A DNA stretch of 64,000 bases from Variovorax sp. IB41 (GTDB lineage: Bacteria; Pseudomonadota; Gammaproteobacteria; Burkholderiales; Burkholderiaceae_C), in NCBI RefSeq assembly GCF_016405905.1, contig NZ_JAEFCB010000004.1, positions 172,422 through 236,421 on the forward strand, read 5' to 3'. Position numbers and translations under genes: made by a program. Below the pieces are notes generated by a model. That model made no database searches. It was not told the DNA's origin and worked only from the letters and a program-made list of their open reading frames with translations. Positions 55,373 through 64,000 of the stretch are shown here, in pieces; the first letter of the stretch is position 1; the number at the start of each line of letters is the position of its first letter.

Positions 55373-56157
55373 CACTCCAGTTTCCTCCTGAACACCAGCC
55401 TTTCGGCTGTCGATACGCTCGCGTCGAAACCATAACCTTCGAGATCGAATTTTTCCAGCGCCTTGGGCGTGGCCGCCTTGTGCTGCACGGCCCAGCGGGC
55501 CAGCAGGCCGCGGGCGCGCTTGGCGAAGAAGCTCACGATCTTGTACTTGTCGCCCTTCCACTCCTGGAACACGCATTCGACCACGCGCGCCTTGAGCACC
55601 TTGCGGTCGACCGACTTGAAGTATTCCTGCGAGGCCACGTTGACGACCACCGGCGTGCGGTCGGCCGCCAGGCGCTCGTTCAGGTGCTCGGCGATGCGCG
55701 AGCCCCAGAAGGCGTACAGGTCCTTGCCGTGGCGGTTGGCCAGCTGGGTGCCCATTTCGAGGCGGTAGGGCTGCAGGCGGTCGAGCGGGCGCAGCAGGCC
55801 GTAGAGGCCGCTGAGGATGCAGACGTGGTCTTGCGCCCAGGCCAGTTGCGCGGGCGTGAAGCTGCGGGCGTCGAGGCCGCCGTAGACGTCGCCGTCGAAG
55901 GCGAAGGCGGCCTGGCGCGCGTTCTTCGCGGTGCTCTTGGCCGACCAGGCCTCGTAGCGCGCCGCGTTGAGGGCCGAGAGCTTGTCCGAGAGGTTCATCA
56001 GCTCGGAGATTTCGAGCGGCGACTTCTCGCGCAGGATCTTGATGAGCTCGGTCGAGGGGCCGCGGGAGCTTTCGAAATGGGGTTGGGTGGCAGGGACTTC
56101 AGGAGGAACCGGAGTGTCGTAGTCGAGCGACTTTGCAGGGGAAAGCAAGAAGAGCAT
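55372..56157 (-). CDS. yaaA: Peroxide stress protein YaaA
   Basis: A 261-residue member of the YaaA (DUF328/UPF0246) family, which limits free iron and DNA damage during hydrogen peroxide stress. It has the hallmark N-terminus [16 protein letters not shown], a [21 protein letters not shown] segment, [63 protein letters not shown] and the C-terminal [19 protein letters not shown]. The length is typical. The ATG at 56157 begins directly at the family start. It stands alone between two inverted copies of an 89-bp repeat. Confidence 0.92.
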   Translation of the reverse strand: MLFLLSPAKSLDYDTPVPPEVPATQPHFESSRGPSTELIKILREKSPLEISELMNLSDKLSALNAARYEAWSAKSTAKNARQAAFAFDGDVYGGLDARSFTPAQLAWAQDHVCILSGLYGLLRPLDRLQPYRLEMGTQLANRHGKDLYAFWGSRIAEHLNERLAADRTPVVVNVASQEYFKSVDRKVLKARVVECVFQEWKGDKYKIVSFFAKRARGLLARWAVQHKAATPKALEKFDLEGYGFDASVSTAERLVFRRKLE

Positions 56158-56179
56158 CCCGGAATTATGGAATAGGCCC

Positions 56180-56268
56180 ACCCCCAGTCTTCGCGCACTT
56201 CGTGTCGCTTCGCCAACCCCCTTGCACGGGGCAACGCCAGCGGCCCGGCAAAGCCGGTTCCGCGGCGT
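56180..56268 (-). repeat. 89-bp dispersed repeat, copy B (inverted)
   Basis: Reverse-complement copy of 55284-55372, 22 bases upstream of the yaaA start and about 100 bases upstream of valS. Together the two copies bracket yaaA in inverted orientation. Confidence 0.9.
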
Positions 56269-56366
56269 TCCCGGAAGAGAGGGCGCCGCCGGTAAAATCG
56301 CGGGCTATCTCCCTTGTCCCCACGCGGCGCCCCCAAGGCGCCGTTCTGCACTTCCCTGCATTCCCC

Positions 56367-59246
56367 ATGAGCGAACCCACCACCCCTGCCGCCCAACCTG
56401 GACTGGAGAGCCTCTCCAAATCGTTCGAACCCGTCGCCATCGAGGCGCATTGGGGCCCCGAATGGGAGAAGCGCGGCTACGCCAAGGCGGGCTACCGCGG
56501 CACGCAGCAGCCCAAGGAAGGCGCCGCTTCGTTCGCGATCCAGCTGCCGCCCCCGAACGTGACGGGCACGCTGCACATGGGCCATGCGTTCAACCAGACG
56601 ATCATGGACAGCCTCACGCGCTACCACCGCATGAAGGGCGACAACACGCTGTGGCTGCCGGGCACCGACCATGCCGGCATCGCCACGCAGATCGTGGTGG
56701 AGCGCCAGTTGCAGGAGCAGAAAGTGAGCCGCCACGACCTGGGCCGCAAGAACTTCGTGGCGCGCGTGTGGGAATGGAAAGAGAAGTCGGGCAACACCAT
56801 CACCCAGCAGATGCGCCGCATGGGCGACACGGTCGATTGGAGCCGCGAGTACTTCACGATGGACGACGACCTCTCGGCGGTCGTGACGCAGACCTTCGTG
56901 AAGCTGTACGAAGAGGGCCTCATCTACCGCGGCAAGCGCCTGGGCAACTGGGACCCGGTCCTGAAGACCTCGGTGAGCGACCTCGAAGTGGAGAGCGAAG
57001 AGGAAGACGGCTCGCTCTGGCACATCGCCTACCCGCTCGAAGACGGCAGCGGCACACTGACCGTGGCCACCACCCGGCCCGAGACCATGCTCGGCGACAC
57101 GGCCGTGATGGTCCACCCCGAGGACGACCGCTACAAGCACCTGATCGGCCAGCGCGTGAAGCTGCCGCTGGTGGACCGGCTGATCCCGATCATTGCCGAC
57201 GACTACGTGGACAAGGCCTTCGGCACCGGCGTGGTGAAGGTCACGCCCGCGCACGACTACAACGACTATGCGGTCGGCCAGCGCCACAAGCTCGCGGTGA
57301 TCGGCATCCTCACGCTGGATGCGACCATCAACGACAACGCGCCCGAGAAGTACCGCGGCATGGACCGCTTCGTGGCGCGCAAGGCCATCGTGGCCGACCT
57401 GGAGGCGCTGGGCCTGCTCGTCGAGGTGAAGAAGCACAAGCTCGTGGTGCCGCGCTGCGCGCGCTCGGGCGCCATCGTGGAGCCGATGCTCACCGACCAG
57501 TGGTACGTGGCGATGACGCGCTCGGGCGCCGACGGCCAGTCGATCGCGCAGAAGGCCATCGACGTGGTGAAGTCGGGCGAGGTGCGCTTCGTGCCCGAGA
57601 ACTGGGTCAACACCTACAACCACTGGATGGAGAACATCCAGGACTGGACGATTTCGCGCCAGCTCTGGTGGGGCCACCAGATCCCGGCCTGGTACGACCA
57701 GGAAGGCAACGTGTACGTGGCCGAGAACGAGGCCGACGCACAGGCCAAGGCGCCCGGCAAGACGCTCGTGCGCGACGAGGACGTGCTCGACACCTGGTAC
57801 TCGGCGGCGCTGGTGCCCTTCTCTTCGCTGGGCTGGCCCGAGAAGACGCAGGACCTGGAGCTCTACCTGCCTTCGCAGGTGCTGGTGACGGGCTACGACA
57901 TCATCTTCTTCTGGGTCGCCCGGATGATCATGATGACCAAGCACTTCACGGGCAAGGTGCCGTTCAAGGACGTGTACATCCACGGCCTCGTGCGCGATGC
58001 GCAGGGCAAGAAGATGAGCAAGTCCGAAGGCAACGTGCTCGACCCGGTGGACCTGATCGACGGCATCGAGCTGCCCGCGCTGCTGGACAAGCGCACGCAG
58101 GGCCTGCGCAAGCCCGAGACGGCGCCCGCGGTGCGCAAGAACACGCAGAAGGAATTTCCGGAGGGCATTCCGGCCTTCGGCGCCGATGCGCTGCGCTTCA
58201 CGTTCGCATCGCTCGCCTCGCTCGGGCGCAGCATCAACTTCGATTCGAAGCGCTGCGAGGGCTACCGCAACTTCTGCAACAAGCTCTGGAACGCCACGCG
58301 CTTCGTGCTCATGAACTGCGAGGGCCAGGACTGCGGCCTCCTGGAGCACACGAAGGAAGACTGCAAGGTCGGCGGCCCCGCGCACGGGTACCTGAAGTTC
58401 AGCCGCGCGGACTACTGGATCGTCTCGCAGCTGCAGCGCGTGGAGGCCGAAGTGGCCAAGGGCTTCGAGGAGTACCGCCTGGACAACGTGGCCAACGCGA
58501 TCTACCAGTTCGCGTGGGACGAGTTCTGCGACTGGTACCTGGAAATCGCCAAGGTGCAGATCCAGACTGGCGACGAATCGCAAAAGCGCGCCACGCGCCG
58601 CACGCTGATCCGCACGCTGGAGACGCTGCTGCGCCTGGCGCATCCGGTGATTCCGTTCATCACCGAAGAGCTCTGGCAAAAGGTCTCGAAGGTGGCGGGT
58701 CGCGAAGGCGAGTCGGTCATGATCGCGGCCTATCCGAAGAGCCAGCCCGAGAAGATCGACGCGGCAGCCGAGGCGCATGTGGCGCGCCTGAAGGCGCTGG
58801 TGGATGCATGCCGCACGCTGCGCGGCGAGATGAACGTGTCGCCCGCCACGCGCCTGCCGCTCTACGCGGTGGCCGACGATGCCGAAGGCGCGGCGTTTTT
58901 GCGCGAATCGGCGCCGGTGCTGCAGGCGCTGGCCAAGCTCAAGGAAGTGAAGGTCTTCGACGACGAAGCCTCGTGGTCGGCCGCGGCCGAGGCGGCGCCC
59001 GTCGCGGTGGTGGGTGCGGCGCGCCTGTGCCTGCACATGGAGATCGACAAGGCGGCAGAGAAGCTTCGCATCGGCAAGGAGATCGCGCGCATCGAGGGCG
59101 AAATCGCCAAGGTGCACGGCAAGCTCGGCAACGAAGCCTTCGTCGCGAAGGCCCCGCCGGCGGTGATCGAGCAAGAACGTAAACGTCTGGCTGACTTCAC
59201 CGCCATGTTGGAGCGTTTGCGCGACCAGCTTGTGCGTCTCGGCTGA
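56367..59246 (+). CDS. valS: Valine-tRNA ligase
   Basis: A 959-residue class I aminoacyl-tRNA synthetase. It has the [17 protein letters not shown] region with the HIGH-type motif HMGH, the editing CP1 domain with [37 protein letters not shown], the KMSKS motif in [14 protein letters not shown], the anticodon-binding domain and a C-terminal coiled coil ([19 protein letters not shown] to [13 protein letters not shown]). It charges tRNA-Val and edits misacylated Thr. The ATG at 56367 starts a short Pro-rich lead before the catalytic domain; the frame is open upstream through the 89-bp repeat. galU follows after 100 bases. Confidence 0.95.
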   Translation: MSEPTTPAAQPGLESLSKSFEPVAIEAHWGPEWEKRGYAKAGYRGTQQPKEGAASFAIQLPPPNVTGTLHMGHAFNQTIMDSLTRYHRMKGDNTLWLPGTDHAGIATQIVVERQLQEQKVSRHDLGRKNFVARVWEWKEKSGNTITQQMRRMGDTVDWSREYFTMDDDLSAVVTQTFVKLYEEGLIYRGKRLGNWDPVLKTSVSDLEVESEEEDGSLWHIAYPLEDGSGTLTVATTRPETMLGDTAVMVHPEDDRYKHLIGQRVKLPLVDRLIPIIADDYVDKAFGTGVVKVTPAHDYNDYAVGQRHKLAVIGILTLDATINDNAPEKYRGMDRFVARKAIVADLEALGLLVEVKKHKLVVPRCARSGAIVEPMLTDQWYVAMTRSGADGQSIAQKAIDVVKSGEVRFVPENWVNTYNHWMENIQDWTISRQLWWGHQIPAWYDQEGNVYVAENEADAQAKAPGKTLVRDEDVLDTWYSAALVPFSSLGWPEKTQDLELYLPSQVLVTGYDIIFFWVARMIMMTKHFTGKVPFKDVYIHGLVRDAQGKKMSKSEGNVLDPVDLIDGIELPALLDKRTQGLRKPETAPAVRKNTQKEFPEGIPAFGADALRFTFASLASLGRSINFDSKRCEGYRNFCNKLWNATRFVLMNCEGQDCGLLEHTKEDCKVGGPAHGYLKFSRADYWIVSQLQRVEAEVAKGFEEYRLDNVANAIYQFAWDEFCDWYLEIAKVQIQTGDESQKRATRRTLIRTLETLLRLAHPVIPFITEELWQKVSKVAGREGESVMIAAYPKSQPEKIDAAAEAHVARLKALVDACRTLRGEMNVSPATRLPLYAVADDAEGAAFLRESAPVLQALAKLKEVKVFDDEASWSAAAEAAPVAVVGAARLCLHMEIDKAAEKLRIGKEIARIEGEIAKVHGKLGNEAFVAKAPPAVIEQERKRLADFTAMLERLRDQLVRLG

Positions 59247-59346
59247 CACACACGGGGCCCGGAAGGCGTTTAGGATGATTGGAGCGGCCTCGCGCCGCTC
59301 TGCCGCATCCTGCCCTCTCCCTTTGAAGAAAGACGCTGACTTGCCC

Positions 59347-60237
59347 ATGTCCACTTCCTCGACCCGCATCCGCAAGGCCGTATTCCCCGTTGCAGGCTTT
59401 GGTACTCGCTTCCTGCCAGCCACCAAGGCGCAACCCAAGGAAATGCTGCCCGTGGTCGACAAGCCGCTGATCCAGTACGCCGTCGAAGAAGCCTACGCCG
59501 CAGGCATTCGCGACATGATTTTTGTGACCGGCCGCAACAAGCGTGCGATCGAAGATCACTACGACACCGCCTACGAACTCGAAAGCCAGCTGGAAGCCAG
59601 CGGCAAGGATGCGCTGCTGAAGATCGCGCGCTCGGTGATGCCCGACGACATGACCTGCTCGTACGTGCGCCAGCCACGCATGCTGGGCCTGGGCCATGCG
59701 GTGCTCTGCGCCGAGCACCTCGTGGGCAACGAGCCCTTCGCCGTGCTGCTGGCCGACGACCTGATGGTCGGCCCCGAAGGCGGCGAGCCGGTGCTCGCGC
59801 AGATGACCGCTGCGTTCGCGCGCCTGGGCGGCTCGCTGCTGGCGGTGCAGGAAGTGCCGCTCGCGCACGTCAAGCGCTACGGCATCGTGGCCGGCGATGC
59901 GATCGAAGAGGGCCTCGTGAAGGTCAACCGCATGGTCGAGAAGCCCAAGCCCGAAGACGCGCCCTCGCGCCTGGGCGTGGCGGGCCGCTACATCCTCACG
60001 CCGGGCGTGTTCGACGAGATCCGCAACCAGCCCAAGGGTGCGGGCGGCGAAATCCAGCTGACCGACGGCATCGCGGCGCTGATGAAGAAGGAATCGGTCT
60101 ACGCCTACTCGTACAAGGGCATCCGCTACGACTGCGGCAGCAAGGAAGGTTTCCTGCAGGCCAGCGTCGAACTGGCGCTCGCGCACCCCGAAGTGGGCGC
60201 TGAATTCCGTGAATACCTCAAGAGCCTGAAGCTCTGA
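59347..60237 (+). CDS. galU: UTP-glucose-1-phosphate uridylyltransferase
   Basis: A 296-residue nucleotidyltransferase that makes UDP-glucose from UTP and glucose 1-phosphate for polysaccharide synthesis. It has the signature [39 protein letters not shown] (residues 11-49), [32 protein letters not shown] with the metal-binding Asp and [13 protein letters not shown]. The ATG at 59347 was chosen because the extra upstream residues from 59230 do not resemble the family. A strong terminator follows, separating it from the convergent tusA-like gene. Confidence 0.94.
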   Translation: MSTSSTRIRKAVFPVAGFGTRFLPATKAQPKEMLPVVDKPLIQYAVEEAYAAGIRDMIFVTGRNKRAIEDHYDTAYELESQLEASGKDALLKIARSVMPDDMTCSYVRQPRMLGLGHAVLCAEHLVGNEPFAVLLADDLMVGPEGGEPVLAQMTAAFARLGGSLLAVQEVPLAHVKRYGIVAGDAIEEGLVKVNRMVEKPKPEDAPSRLGVAGRYILTPGVFDEIRNQPKGAGGEIQLTDGIAALMKKESVYAYSYKGIRYDCGSKEGFLQASVELALAHPEVGAEFREYLKSLKL

Positions 60238-60261
60238 GGCACACCGGAAAGCACGAAAGAA

Positions 60262-60289
60262 AAAGGGGCCGCAGGGCCCCTTTCCTTTT
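60262..60289. terminator. Rho-independent terminator, probably bidirectional
   Basis: AAAGGGGCC-GCAG-GGCCCCTTT is a 9-bp stem with a CCTTTT tail on the plus strand and an A-rich flank that gives T-runs on the minus strand. It lies between convergent galU and the TusA-like gene. Confidence 0.85.
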
Positions 60290-60312
60290 GCGCTCGTGTG
60301 CGCGTGTACTCG

Positions 60313-60540
60313 TCAGCGCCGCTTCAGCACGTGGATGAAGTCGGTGCCGACCGTCTGCTGCTCCATGAGCTCGTTGCCGGTCTGGCGCGCGAAGGCCTGG
60401 AAGTCGCGCACCGAGCCCGGATCGGTCGACACCACCTTGAGCAGTTGCCCGCTTGCCATGTCGTTGAGCGACTTCTTGGCCTTGAGAATGGGCAGCGGGC
60501 AGTTCAGTCCGCGCGTGTCGATTTCGCGATCAACTTCCAT
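60313..60540 (-). CDS. TusA family sulfurtransferase
   Basis: A 75-residue protein with the TusA pattern EVDREIDTRGLNCPLPILKAKKSLNDM, in which Cys14 of the C-P-x-P motif carries the persulfide, followed by LLKVVSTDPGSVRDFQAFARQTGNEL. Members relay sulfur for tRNA thiolation, molybdenum cofactor or sulfur oxidation. The ATG at 60540 overlaps the end of the upstream Nudix gene by 11 bases, so the two are probably cotranslated. Downstream is the bidirectional terminator shared with galU. Confidence 0.88.
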   Translation of the reverse strand: MEVDREIDTRGLNCPLPILKAKKSLNDMASGQLLKVVSTDPGSVRDFQAFARQTGNELMEQQTVGTDFIHVLKRR

Positions 60541-61108
60541 GCTTGGGCTCCTCGGGCGGCAGCTGCAGCCCGCGGCGGCGTTCCTCGTTCTCGGCCGCGG
60601 TGAAGAACACGGGCTCGTGGCCGCGCGTGCGCAGCCAGTCGGCCAGCGCATAGCCGGTGCCCGCGGGCCAGCATTTGAGGTCCGGCAGGTCGTAGAGGCG
60701 GTAGTCCACCAGCTCGGGCGAGAGCTTCACCTCGCCATCGGCCACCACGTGGTAGGCGATGATGATCTGGTTCATGCGCTGGAAGTCGTAGGCGCCCACG
60801 AGCTTGGTGGCGCTCACGTCGAGGTTGGTTTCTTCCTTCACCTCGCGCGCGATGCCTTCCTCGGGCGTTTCGCCGGCTTCCATGAAGCCGGTGATGAGCG
60901 CGAACATCTTGCCGGGCCATGCCGCATTGCGCGCCAGCAGCACCTGGCCGCGGTATTCGACGATGGCCGCGAGCACGGGCGTCGGGTTGTTCCAGTGCGT
61001 GTGGCCGCAGTTCGGGCAGCGCAGGCGTTCCTTGGGACCGCCGTCTTCCATCAACGCGATCCATTCCAGCGGCGTGGCACAGACCTGGCAAAACTTGGGG
61101 TGGGGCAT
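60530..61108 (-). CDS. Nudix hydrolase with zinc ribbon
   Basis: A 192-residue NudC-like protein. The N-terminal zinc ribbon has Cys7, Cys10, Cys31 and Cys34 (FCQVC and RCPNCGHTHW), followed by the Nudix domain with box GFMEAGETPEEGIAREVKEETNL (residues 74-96). Unlike full-length NudC (about 260-310 residues) it lacks the N-terminal domain and its longer C-terminus, so the substrate may be another nucleoside diphosphate derivative. It is followed by the TusA-like gene with an 11-base overlap and lies downstream of cysM on the same strand. Confidence 0.88.
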   Translation of the reverse strand: MPHPKFCQVCATPLEWIALMEDGGPKERLRCPNCGHTHWNNPTPVLAAIVEYRGQVLLARNAAWPGKMFALITGFMEAGETPEEGIAREVKEETNLDVSATKLVGAYDFQRMNQIIIAYHVVADGEVKLSPELVDYRLYDLPDLKCWPAGTGYALADWLRTRGHEPVFFTAAENEERRRGLQLPPEEPKHGS

Positions 61109-61172
61109 GGGGCTCTGCTCTTGTTATGGCTTGCAGCGCCCGGTGATCAGGGCTGCAGCGGGATCGGTTGAT

Positions 61173-62075
61173 TTATGCGGGAAAGACGCCGGTCGACAGA
61201 TAGCGGTCGCCCCGATCGCACACCACGAACACGATGGTCGCGTTCTCGACTTTCTTGGCGACTTCGAGCGCCGCCCACAGCGCGCCGGCGGCGGAGATGC
61301 CACCGAAGATGCCCTCTTCGCGCGCGAGGCGCCGGCACATTTCCTCGGCGTCGTCCTGGCTCACGTTGATTTCTTCATCGACGCGGCTCGGGTCGTAAAT
61401 CTTTGGCAGGTACTCGGTGGGCCACTTGCGGATGCCCGGGATGCGCGAGCCTTCGGCCGGCTGCGCGCCGATGATGCGCACCGCGGGGTTCTTTTCCTTC
61501 AGGAAACGCGACACGCCGGTGATGGTGCCGGTGGTGCCCATGGCGCTCACGAAATGCGTGATCTTGCCCTTGGTGTCGGCCCAGATCTCGGGGCCCGTGG
61601 TCTCGTAGTGGATGCGCGGGTTGTCGGGGTTGGCGAACTGGTCGAGCACCCGGCCCTTGCCCTGCGTGACCATCTGCTCGGCCAGGTCGCGGGCGTATTC
61701 CATGCCGCCGCTCTTGGGCGTGAGCACGAGCTCGGCGCCGAAGGCCTTCATGGTCTGGGCGCGTTCGACCGAGAGGTCCTCCGGCATGATCAGCACCATG
61801 CGATAGCCCTTGATGGCCGCGGCCATCGCGAGCGCGATGCCGGTGTTGCCCGAGGTGGCTTCGATCAGGGTGTCGCCGGGCTTGATTTCGCCGCGCTCCT
61901 CGGCGCGCTTGATCATCGAGAGGGCCGGCCGGTCTTTCACCGAACCGGCGGGGTTGTTGCCTTCGAGCTTGCCGAGGATCACGTTGCCGCGCTTGGCGTT
62001 TTCGGCTGCATCGATGCGTTGCAGGGCGACCAGGGGGGTCTTGCCGATGGCATCTTCGATCGTCGGATAATTCAT
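61173..62075 (-). CDS. cysM: Cysteine synthase B
   Basis: A 300-residue PLP enzyme that makes cysteine from O-acetylserine and sulfide or thiosulfate. It has TIEDAIGKTPLVALQRI at the start, Lys47 in NNPAGSVKDRPALSMI as the Schiff-base lysine, the EATSGNTGIALAMAAA substrate loop, and FVSAMGTTGTITGVSRFL binding the cofactor phosphate. The IGAQPAEGSRIPGIRKW segment is typical of CysM rather than CysK. The ATG at 62075 was chosen; a GTG at 62084 would add three residues. The divergent tRNA-Leu gene begins 42 bases away. Confidence 0.93.
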   Translation of the reverse strand: MNYPTIEDAIGKTPLVALQRIDAAENAKRGNVILGKLEGNNPAGSVKDRPALSMIKRAEERGEIKPGDTLIEATSGNTGIALAMAAAIKGYRMVLIMPEDLSVERAQTMKAFGAELVLTPKSGGMEYARDLAEQMVTQGKGRVLDQFANPDNPRIHYETTGPEIWADTKGKITHFVSAMGTTGTITGVSRFLKEKNPAVRIIGAQPAEGSRIPGIRKWPTEYLPKIYDPSRVDEEINVSQDDAEEMCRRLAREEGIFGGISAAGALWAALEVAKKVENATIVFVVCDRGDRYLSTGVFPA

Positions 62076-62117
62076 GGCAGCCACTGTGCCATAATTTTGG
62101 GCTTCGTTCAGAACCCT

Positions 62118-62202
62118 GCCCGGGTGGTGAAATTGGTAGACGCAGGGGACTCAAAATCCCCCACCGAAAGGTGTGCCGGTTCGATTCCGGCCCCGGGCAC
62201 CA
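62118..62202 (+). tRNA. tRNA-Leu (CAA)
   Basis: An 85-base tRNA with a perfect acceptor stem (GCCCGGG and CCCGGGC), discriminator A and encoded CCA. The class II D-arm is GTGGTGAAATTGGTAGAC, the anticodon loop CTCAAAA gives anticodon CAA (codon UUG), the variable arm is CACC-GAAA-GGTG and the T-arm is GGTTCGATTCC. The long variable arm and the anticodon identify leucine. It stands between divergent cysM and the SGNH hydrolase gene. Confidence 0.97.
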
Positions 62203-62268
62203 TCGATACCTTGATGTCGAAATGGGAAAAGGGCTTCCTCGTCATCTTCGGAAGGCACACTGGACGCC

Positions 62269-62916
62269 ATGCGAAATCGCTCGCGCCGCACCGTGCGCAC
62301 CCTCCCCGTTCTTCTCTGGCTGGCCTTGGCACTGGGTGCCACGTCCGCTGTTGCCGCACCCGATTGCACCGTCGCCCTGTGGGGCGATTCGATCCTCTAC
62401 GGCGGGTTCGGCGCGTCGCTCACGAACCGCATCGAGGAGCCGCCGGCCGCCGCGCTCAAGCGCATTCGCCCCGCCTGGACGATTGCCGACTACAGCACGC
62501 CCGGCGACAGCGCCCACAAGCGCCTGCCGAGCTTCGTGCTGCAGCCGATGCCGGCGCGCGTCGTGGTGCTGCAGTACGGCATCAACGATGCCGGCAACGG
62601 CTACCAGTACGAGCCGGCCCTGCGCGGGATGGTCGACTACGTCCAGGCGGCCGGCAAGACATCGATCGTCACCGGTCTCTCGCAAGTGAAGGCCGACCGC
62701 ATGCCGCAGCGGGACGGCTACGACGCCACGGCCCGTCGCGTGGCCCAGGAAGAAGGCGTGCTGTTTGCCGACTGGGGCGCCGCGCGCTTCGACACCGCCG
62801 ACATGGTGGACGACATCCACCCACGGCAACCGTACAGCACGCGCCTCGTGGAGCGGCTCGTGCTGGCGCTCGACCAGGTCGCGCCCGAGTGCGCGCCGCC
62901 CGCCCGACAGGGTTAG
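62269..62916 (+). CDS. Secreted SGNH/GDSL hydrolase
   Basis: A 215-residue exported esterase-like protein with a signal peptide (about residues 1-29, ALALGATSAVAA). SGNH blocks are the nucleophile Ser in ALWGDSILYG (block I), a later Gly, GINDAGN (block III with Asn) and DDIHP (Asp-x-x-His, block V). It probably cleaves acyl or acetyl esters in the envelope. The ATG at 62269 lies 67 bases after the tRNA-Leu gene; a monocistronic unit is likely. Confidence 0.85.
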   Translation: MRNRSRRTVRTLPVLLWLALALGATSAVAAPDCTVALWGDSILYGGFGASLTNRIEEPPAAALKRIRPAWTIADYSTPGDSAHKRLPSFVLQPMPARVVVLQYGINDAGNGYQYEPALRGMVDYVQAAGKTSIVTGLSQVKADRMPQRDGYDATARRVAQEEGVLFADWGAARFDTADMVDDIHPRQPYSTRLVERLVLALDQVAPECAPPARQG

Positions 62917-62971
62917 CCGATCGCTTCAATCGCGGTGAAAGGCTTCCGCGGGCAGGCTGGGCATCACGCCA

Positions 62972-63904
62972 TCAGGCCTCGGCGCGCAGGCCGGTGTGCA
63001 CCGTCGGATGCGCGAGCCGCACGCGCAGCTCGCGTTTGAGCCGCGTGTTGTCGAGCCGGCGCGATTCCCCCATGAAGCTCAGCAACTGCAGCGGCAATTG
63101 GCGCTCGGCCTCCTCGCGTGCCACGCGCGGCGGGCGCGCCATGCCGTAGAGATCGGCAGCGAGGTCGACGTAGTCGCCCATGCGCAGCTCGGTGTCGTCC
63201 GAGGCGTGGACGATGCGCTGCGGCCGGCCGCGGAACAGCGACGCAATGCAGGCGCGCGCCAGGTCGTCGGCATGGATGTGGCTGGTGTAGACGTCGTCTT
63301 CACGGCGCAGCACCGGCGTGCCGCGCTGCAGGCGGCCACGCGGCGTGCCGTTCTCGCGGTCCGGCGCATAGATGCCCGGAATGCGCAGGATGCTCGCGCG
63401 CACGCCGGCGCTTCGGCCGAGCCAGCGCACGGCGCGCTCGGCGTCCACGCGCCGGTGGGAGCGCGGCGTGTCGGGCCGCACGGCGCGCGTTTCGCTCACG
63501 CGGGCGCCCCCGCAATCGCCGTACACGCCGCTGGTCGAGCCGTAGACCAGGGCCAGAGGCACCGAGCGCAGCCTCAAGGCGCGTGCCAGGGCCGTGGTGC
63601 GCTGGTCGCGCCACCAGGCGGCGCCGCCATCGCGCGCGGGTGGCGCCAGGTGCAGCACCCGCGTCGCGATGCCCGCCAGGCGGCGCAGCGTGGCCGGCTC
63701 GTCCAGGTTGCCCACCAGCGGGCGGATGCCGGCGGCACGCAGCGCGGCGACCCGCTCGGCCGAAGACGTGAGCGCCACCAGTTGCATGCGCCCGCGCAGG
63801 TCGCGCGCCACCCGCTGGCCGACATCGCCGCAACCGACGATCAGAAGGCGCTCGCGCCGGAACCGCGCCGGCAGCGCGCCGGAGGGGCTATTGATTGAAG
63901 GCAA
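62972..63904 (-). CDS. NAD(P)-dependent epimerase/dehydratase-like SDR
   Basis: A 310-residue extended SDR of the atypical YeeZ/YbjT-like kind. The nucleotide-binding loop is LLIVGCGDVGQRVARDLRG, then LTSSAERVAALRAAGIRPLVGNLDEPATLRRLAG. VYGSTSGVYGDCGGARVSE marks the Ser of the active site and RIPGIYAPDR a later family block. The usual Tyr-x3-Lys is not obvious (SHRRVDAER), so the chemistry is unclear. TTG at 63904 is the likely start because AGGGAACAGGA lies upstream; GTG at 63973 would add 23 residues. It is divergent from a gene starting at the right edge. Confidence 0.75.
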   Translation of the reverse strand: MPSINSPSGALPARFRRERLLIVGCGDVGQRVARDLRGRMQLVALTSSAERVAALRAAGIRPLVGNLDEPATLRRLAGIATRVLHLAPPARDGGAAWWRDQRTTALARALRLRSVPLALVYGSTSGVYGDCGGARVSETRAVRPDTPRSHRRVDAERAVRWLGRSAGVRASILRIPGIYAPDRENGTPRGRLQRGTPVLRREDDVYTSHIHADDLARACIASLFRGRPQRIVHASDDTELRMGDYVDLAADLYGMARPPRVAREEAERQLPLQLLSFMGESRRLDNTRLKRELRVRLAHPTVHTGLRAEA

Positions 63905-63960
63905 AATCCTGTTCCCTTTCCGTTTCAGACCCAGGCTGAAAAACAAGCCGAAGAATACAG

Positions 63961-64000
63961 ATGACTGCTGCACCGCCGCACGAAGCCGGCTTTTCCATCA
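63961..64000 (+). CDS. First codons of a gene cut by the window edge
   Basis: ATG at 63961 opens a frame reading MTAAPPHEAGFSI that continues past the edge, divergent from the epimerase-like gene. The spacing is compact and a weak GAAGAA precedes the ATG. Too short to assign a function. Confidence 0.4.
   Translation, partial: MTAAPPHEAGFSI

Noticed and set aside
56222..59182. Long alternative plus-strand frame and a long minus-strand frame over valS
   Set aside because: Both are shadows of the valS coding sequence; no ribosome-binding sites and no domain similarity.
62151..62369. Short minus-strand frame containing GARGRNRTGTPFG over the tRNA
   Set aside because: This is the well-known spurious translation of tRNA-Leu sequence, not a protein gene.

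Overview
The window is high-GC, densely coded DNA with an accessory-genome character. It resembles a versatile soil or plant-associated betaproteobacterium of the Comamonadaceae, with Variovorax the best guess. Reasons: a monomeric isocitrate dehydrogenase, a long-form QueF, four stand-alone Bug-type (tripartite tricarboxylate) solute receptors, many LysR, TetR and IclR regulators, and several families of intergenic palindromic repeats. The genus is an inference; there is no rRNA in the window.

Layout. 1-4,600: end of isocitrate dehydrogenase, a GNAT acetyltransferase, a DUF1161 protein, a Pr6Pr membrane protein, an FMN reductase, a nucleoside deoxyribosyltransferase-like protein, a YbaN membrane protein and a cysteine-less glutaredoxin homologue. 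4,600-5,440: a small phage-like island with a 107-aa orphan gene preceded by a structured leader resembling C4 antisense RNA. 5,440-8,000: an SDR lacking catalytic residues, cyanase, an NTF2-like protein and a TetR regulator. 8,000-13,440: lactate permease, divergent LysR, FMN-dependent L-lactate dehydrogenase and an MHS-family carrier. 13,430-16,010: TetR with a divergent O-methyltransferase, then a lipoprotein. 16,010-24,000: an L-fucose catabolic and uptake operon (mutarotase, dehydrogenase, fuconate dehydratase, sugar ABC transporter, fuconolactonase) with a divergent IclR regulator.

24,000-31,240: an esterase operon (tannase-like lipoprotein, a second hydrolase, a Bug receptor) divergent from LysR plus another Bug receptor. 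31,240-37,910: housekeeping and miscellaneous genes, including DNA polymerase IV, topoisomerase IB, a purine nucleoside permease and a degenerate histidine kinase-like protein. 38,040-46,360: a CoA-dependent acid catabolism island (acyl-CoA synthetase, Bug receptor, double-domain acyl-CoA dehydrogenase, and divergently citryl-CoA lyase-like protein, acyl-CoA dehydrogenase, MmgE/PrpD). 46,370-51,480: arylmalonate decarboxylase family protein, Bug receptor, enolase-superfamily enzyme and two tandem LysR genes. 51,560-64,000: SDR, queF, hydrolase, prolyl hydroxylase, yaaA between two inverted 89-bp repeats, valS, galU, tusA, Nudix, cysM, tRNA-Leu(CAA), an SGNH hydrolase, an epimerase-like protein and the first codons of one more gene.

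How the genes fit together. The oxidative L-fucose route described in Xanthomonas and Burkholderia ends in pyruvate plus L-lactate, and lactate uptake and oxidation genes lie about 4 kb away. The two last fucose steps are not in this window. No complete, obviously new defence or mobile system was found. The most interesting signals are the C4-like RNA module, several enzymes whose family-defining residues are replaced, the uncharacterised acyl-CoA island and three families of large inverted repeats.
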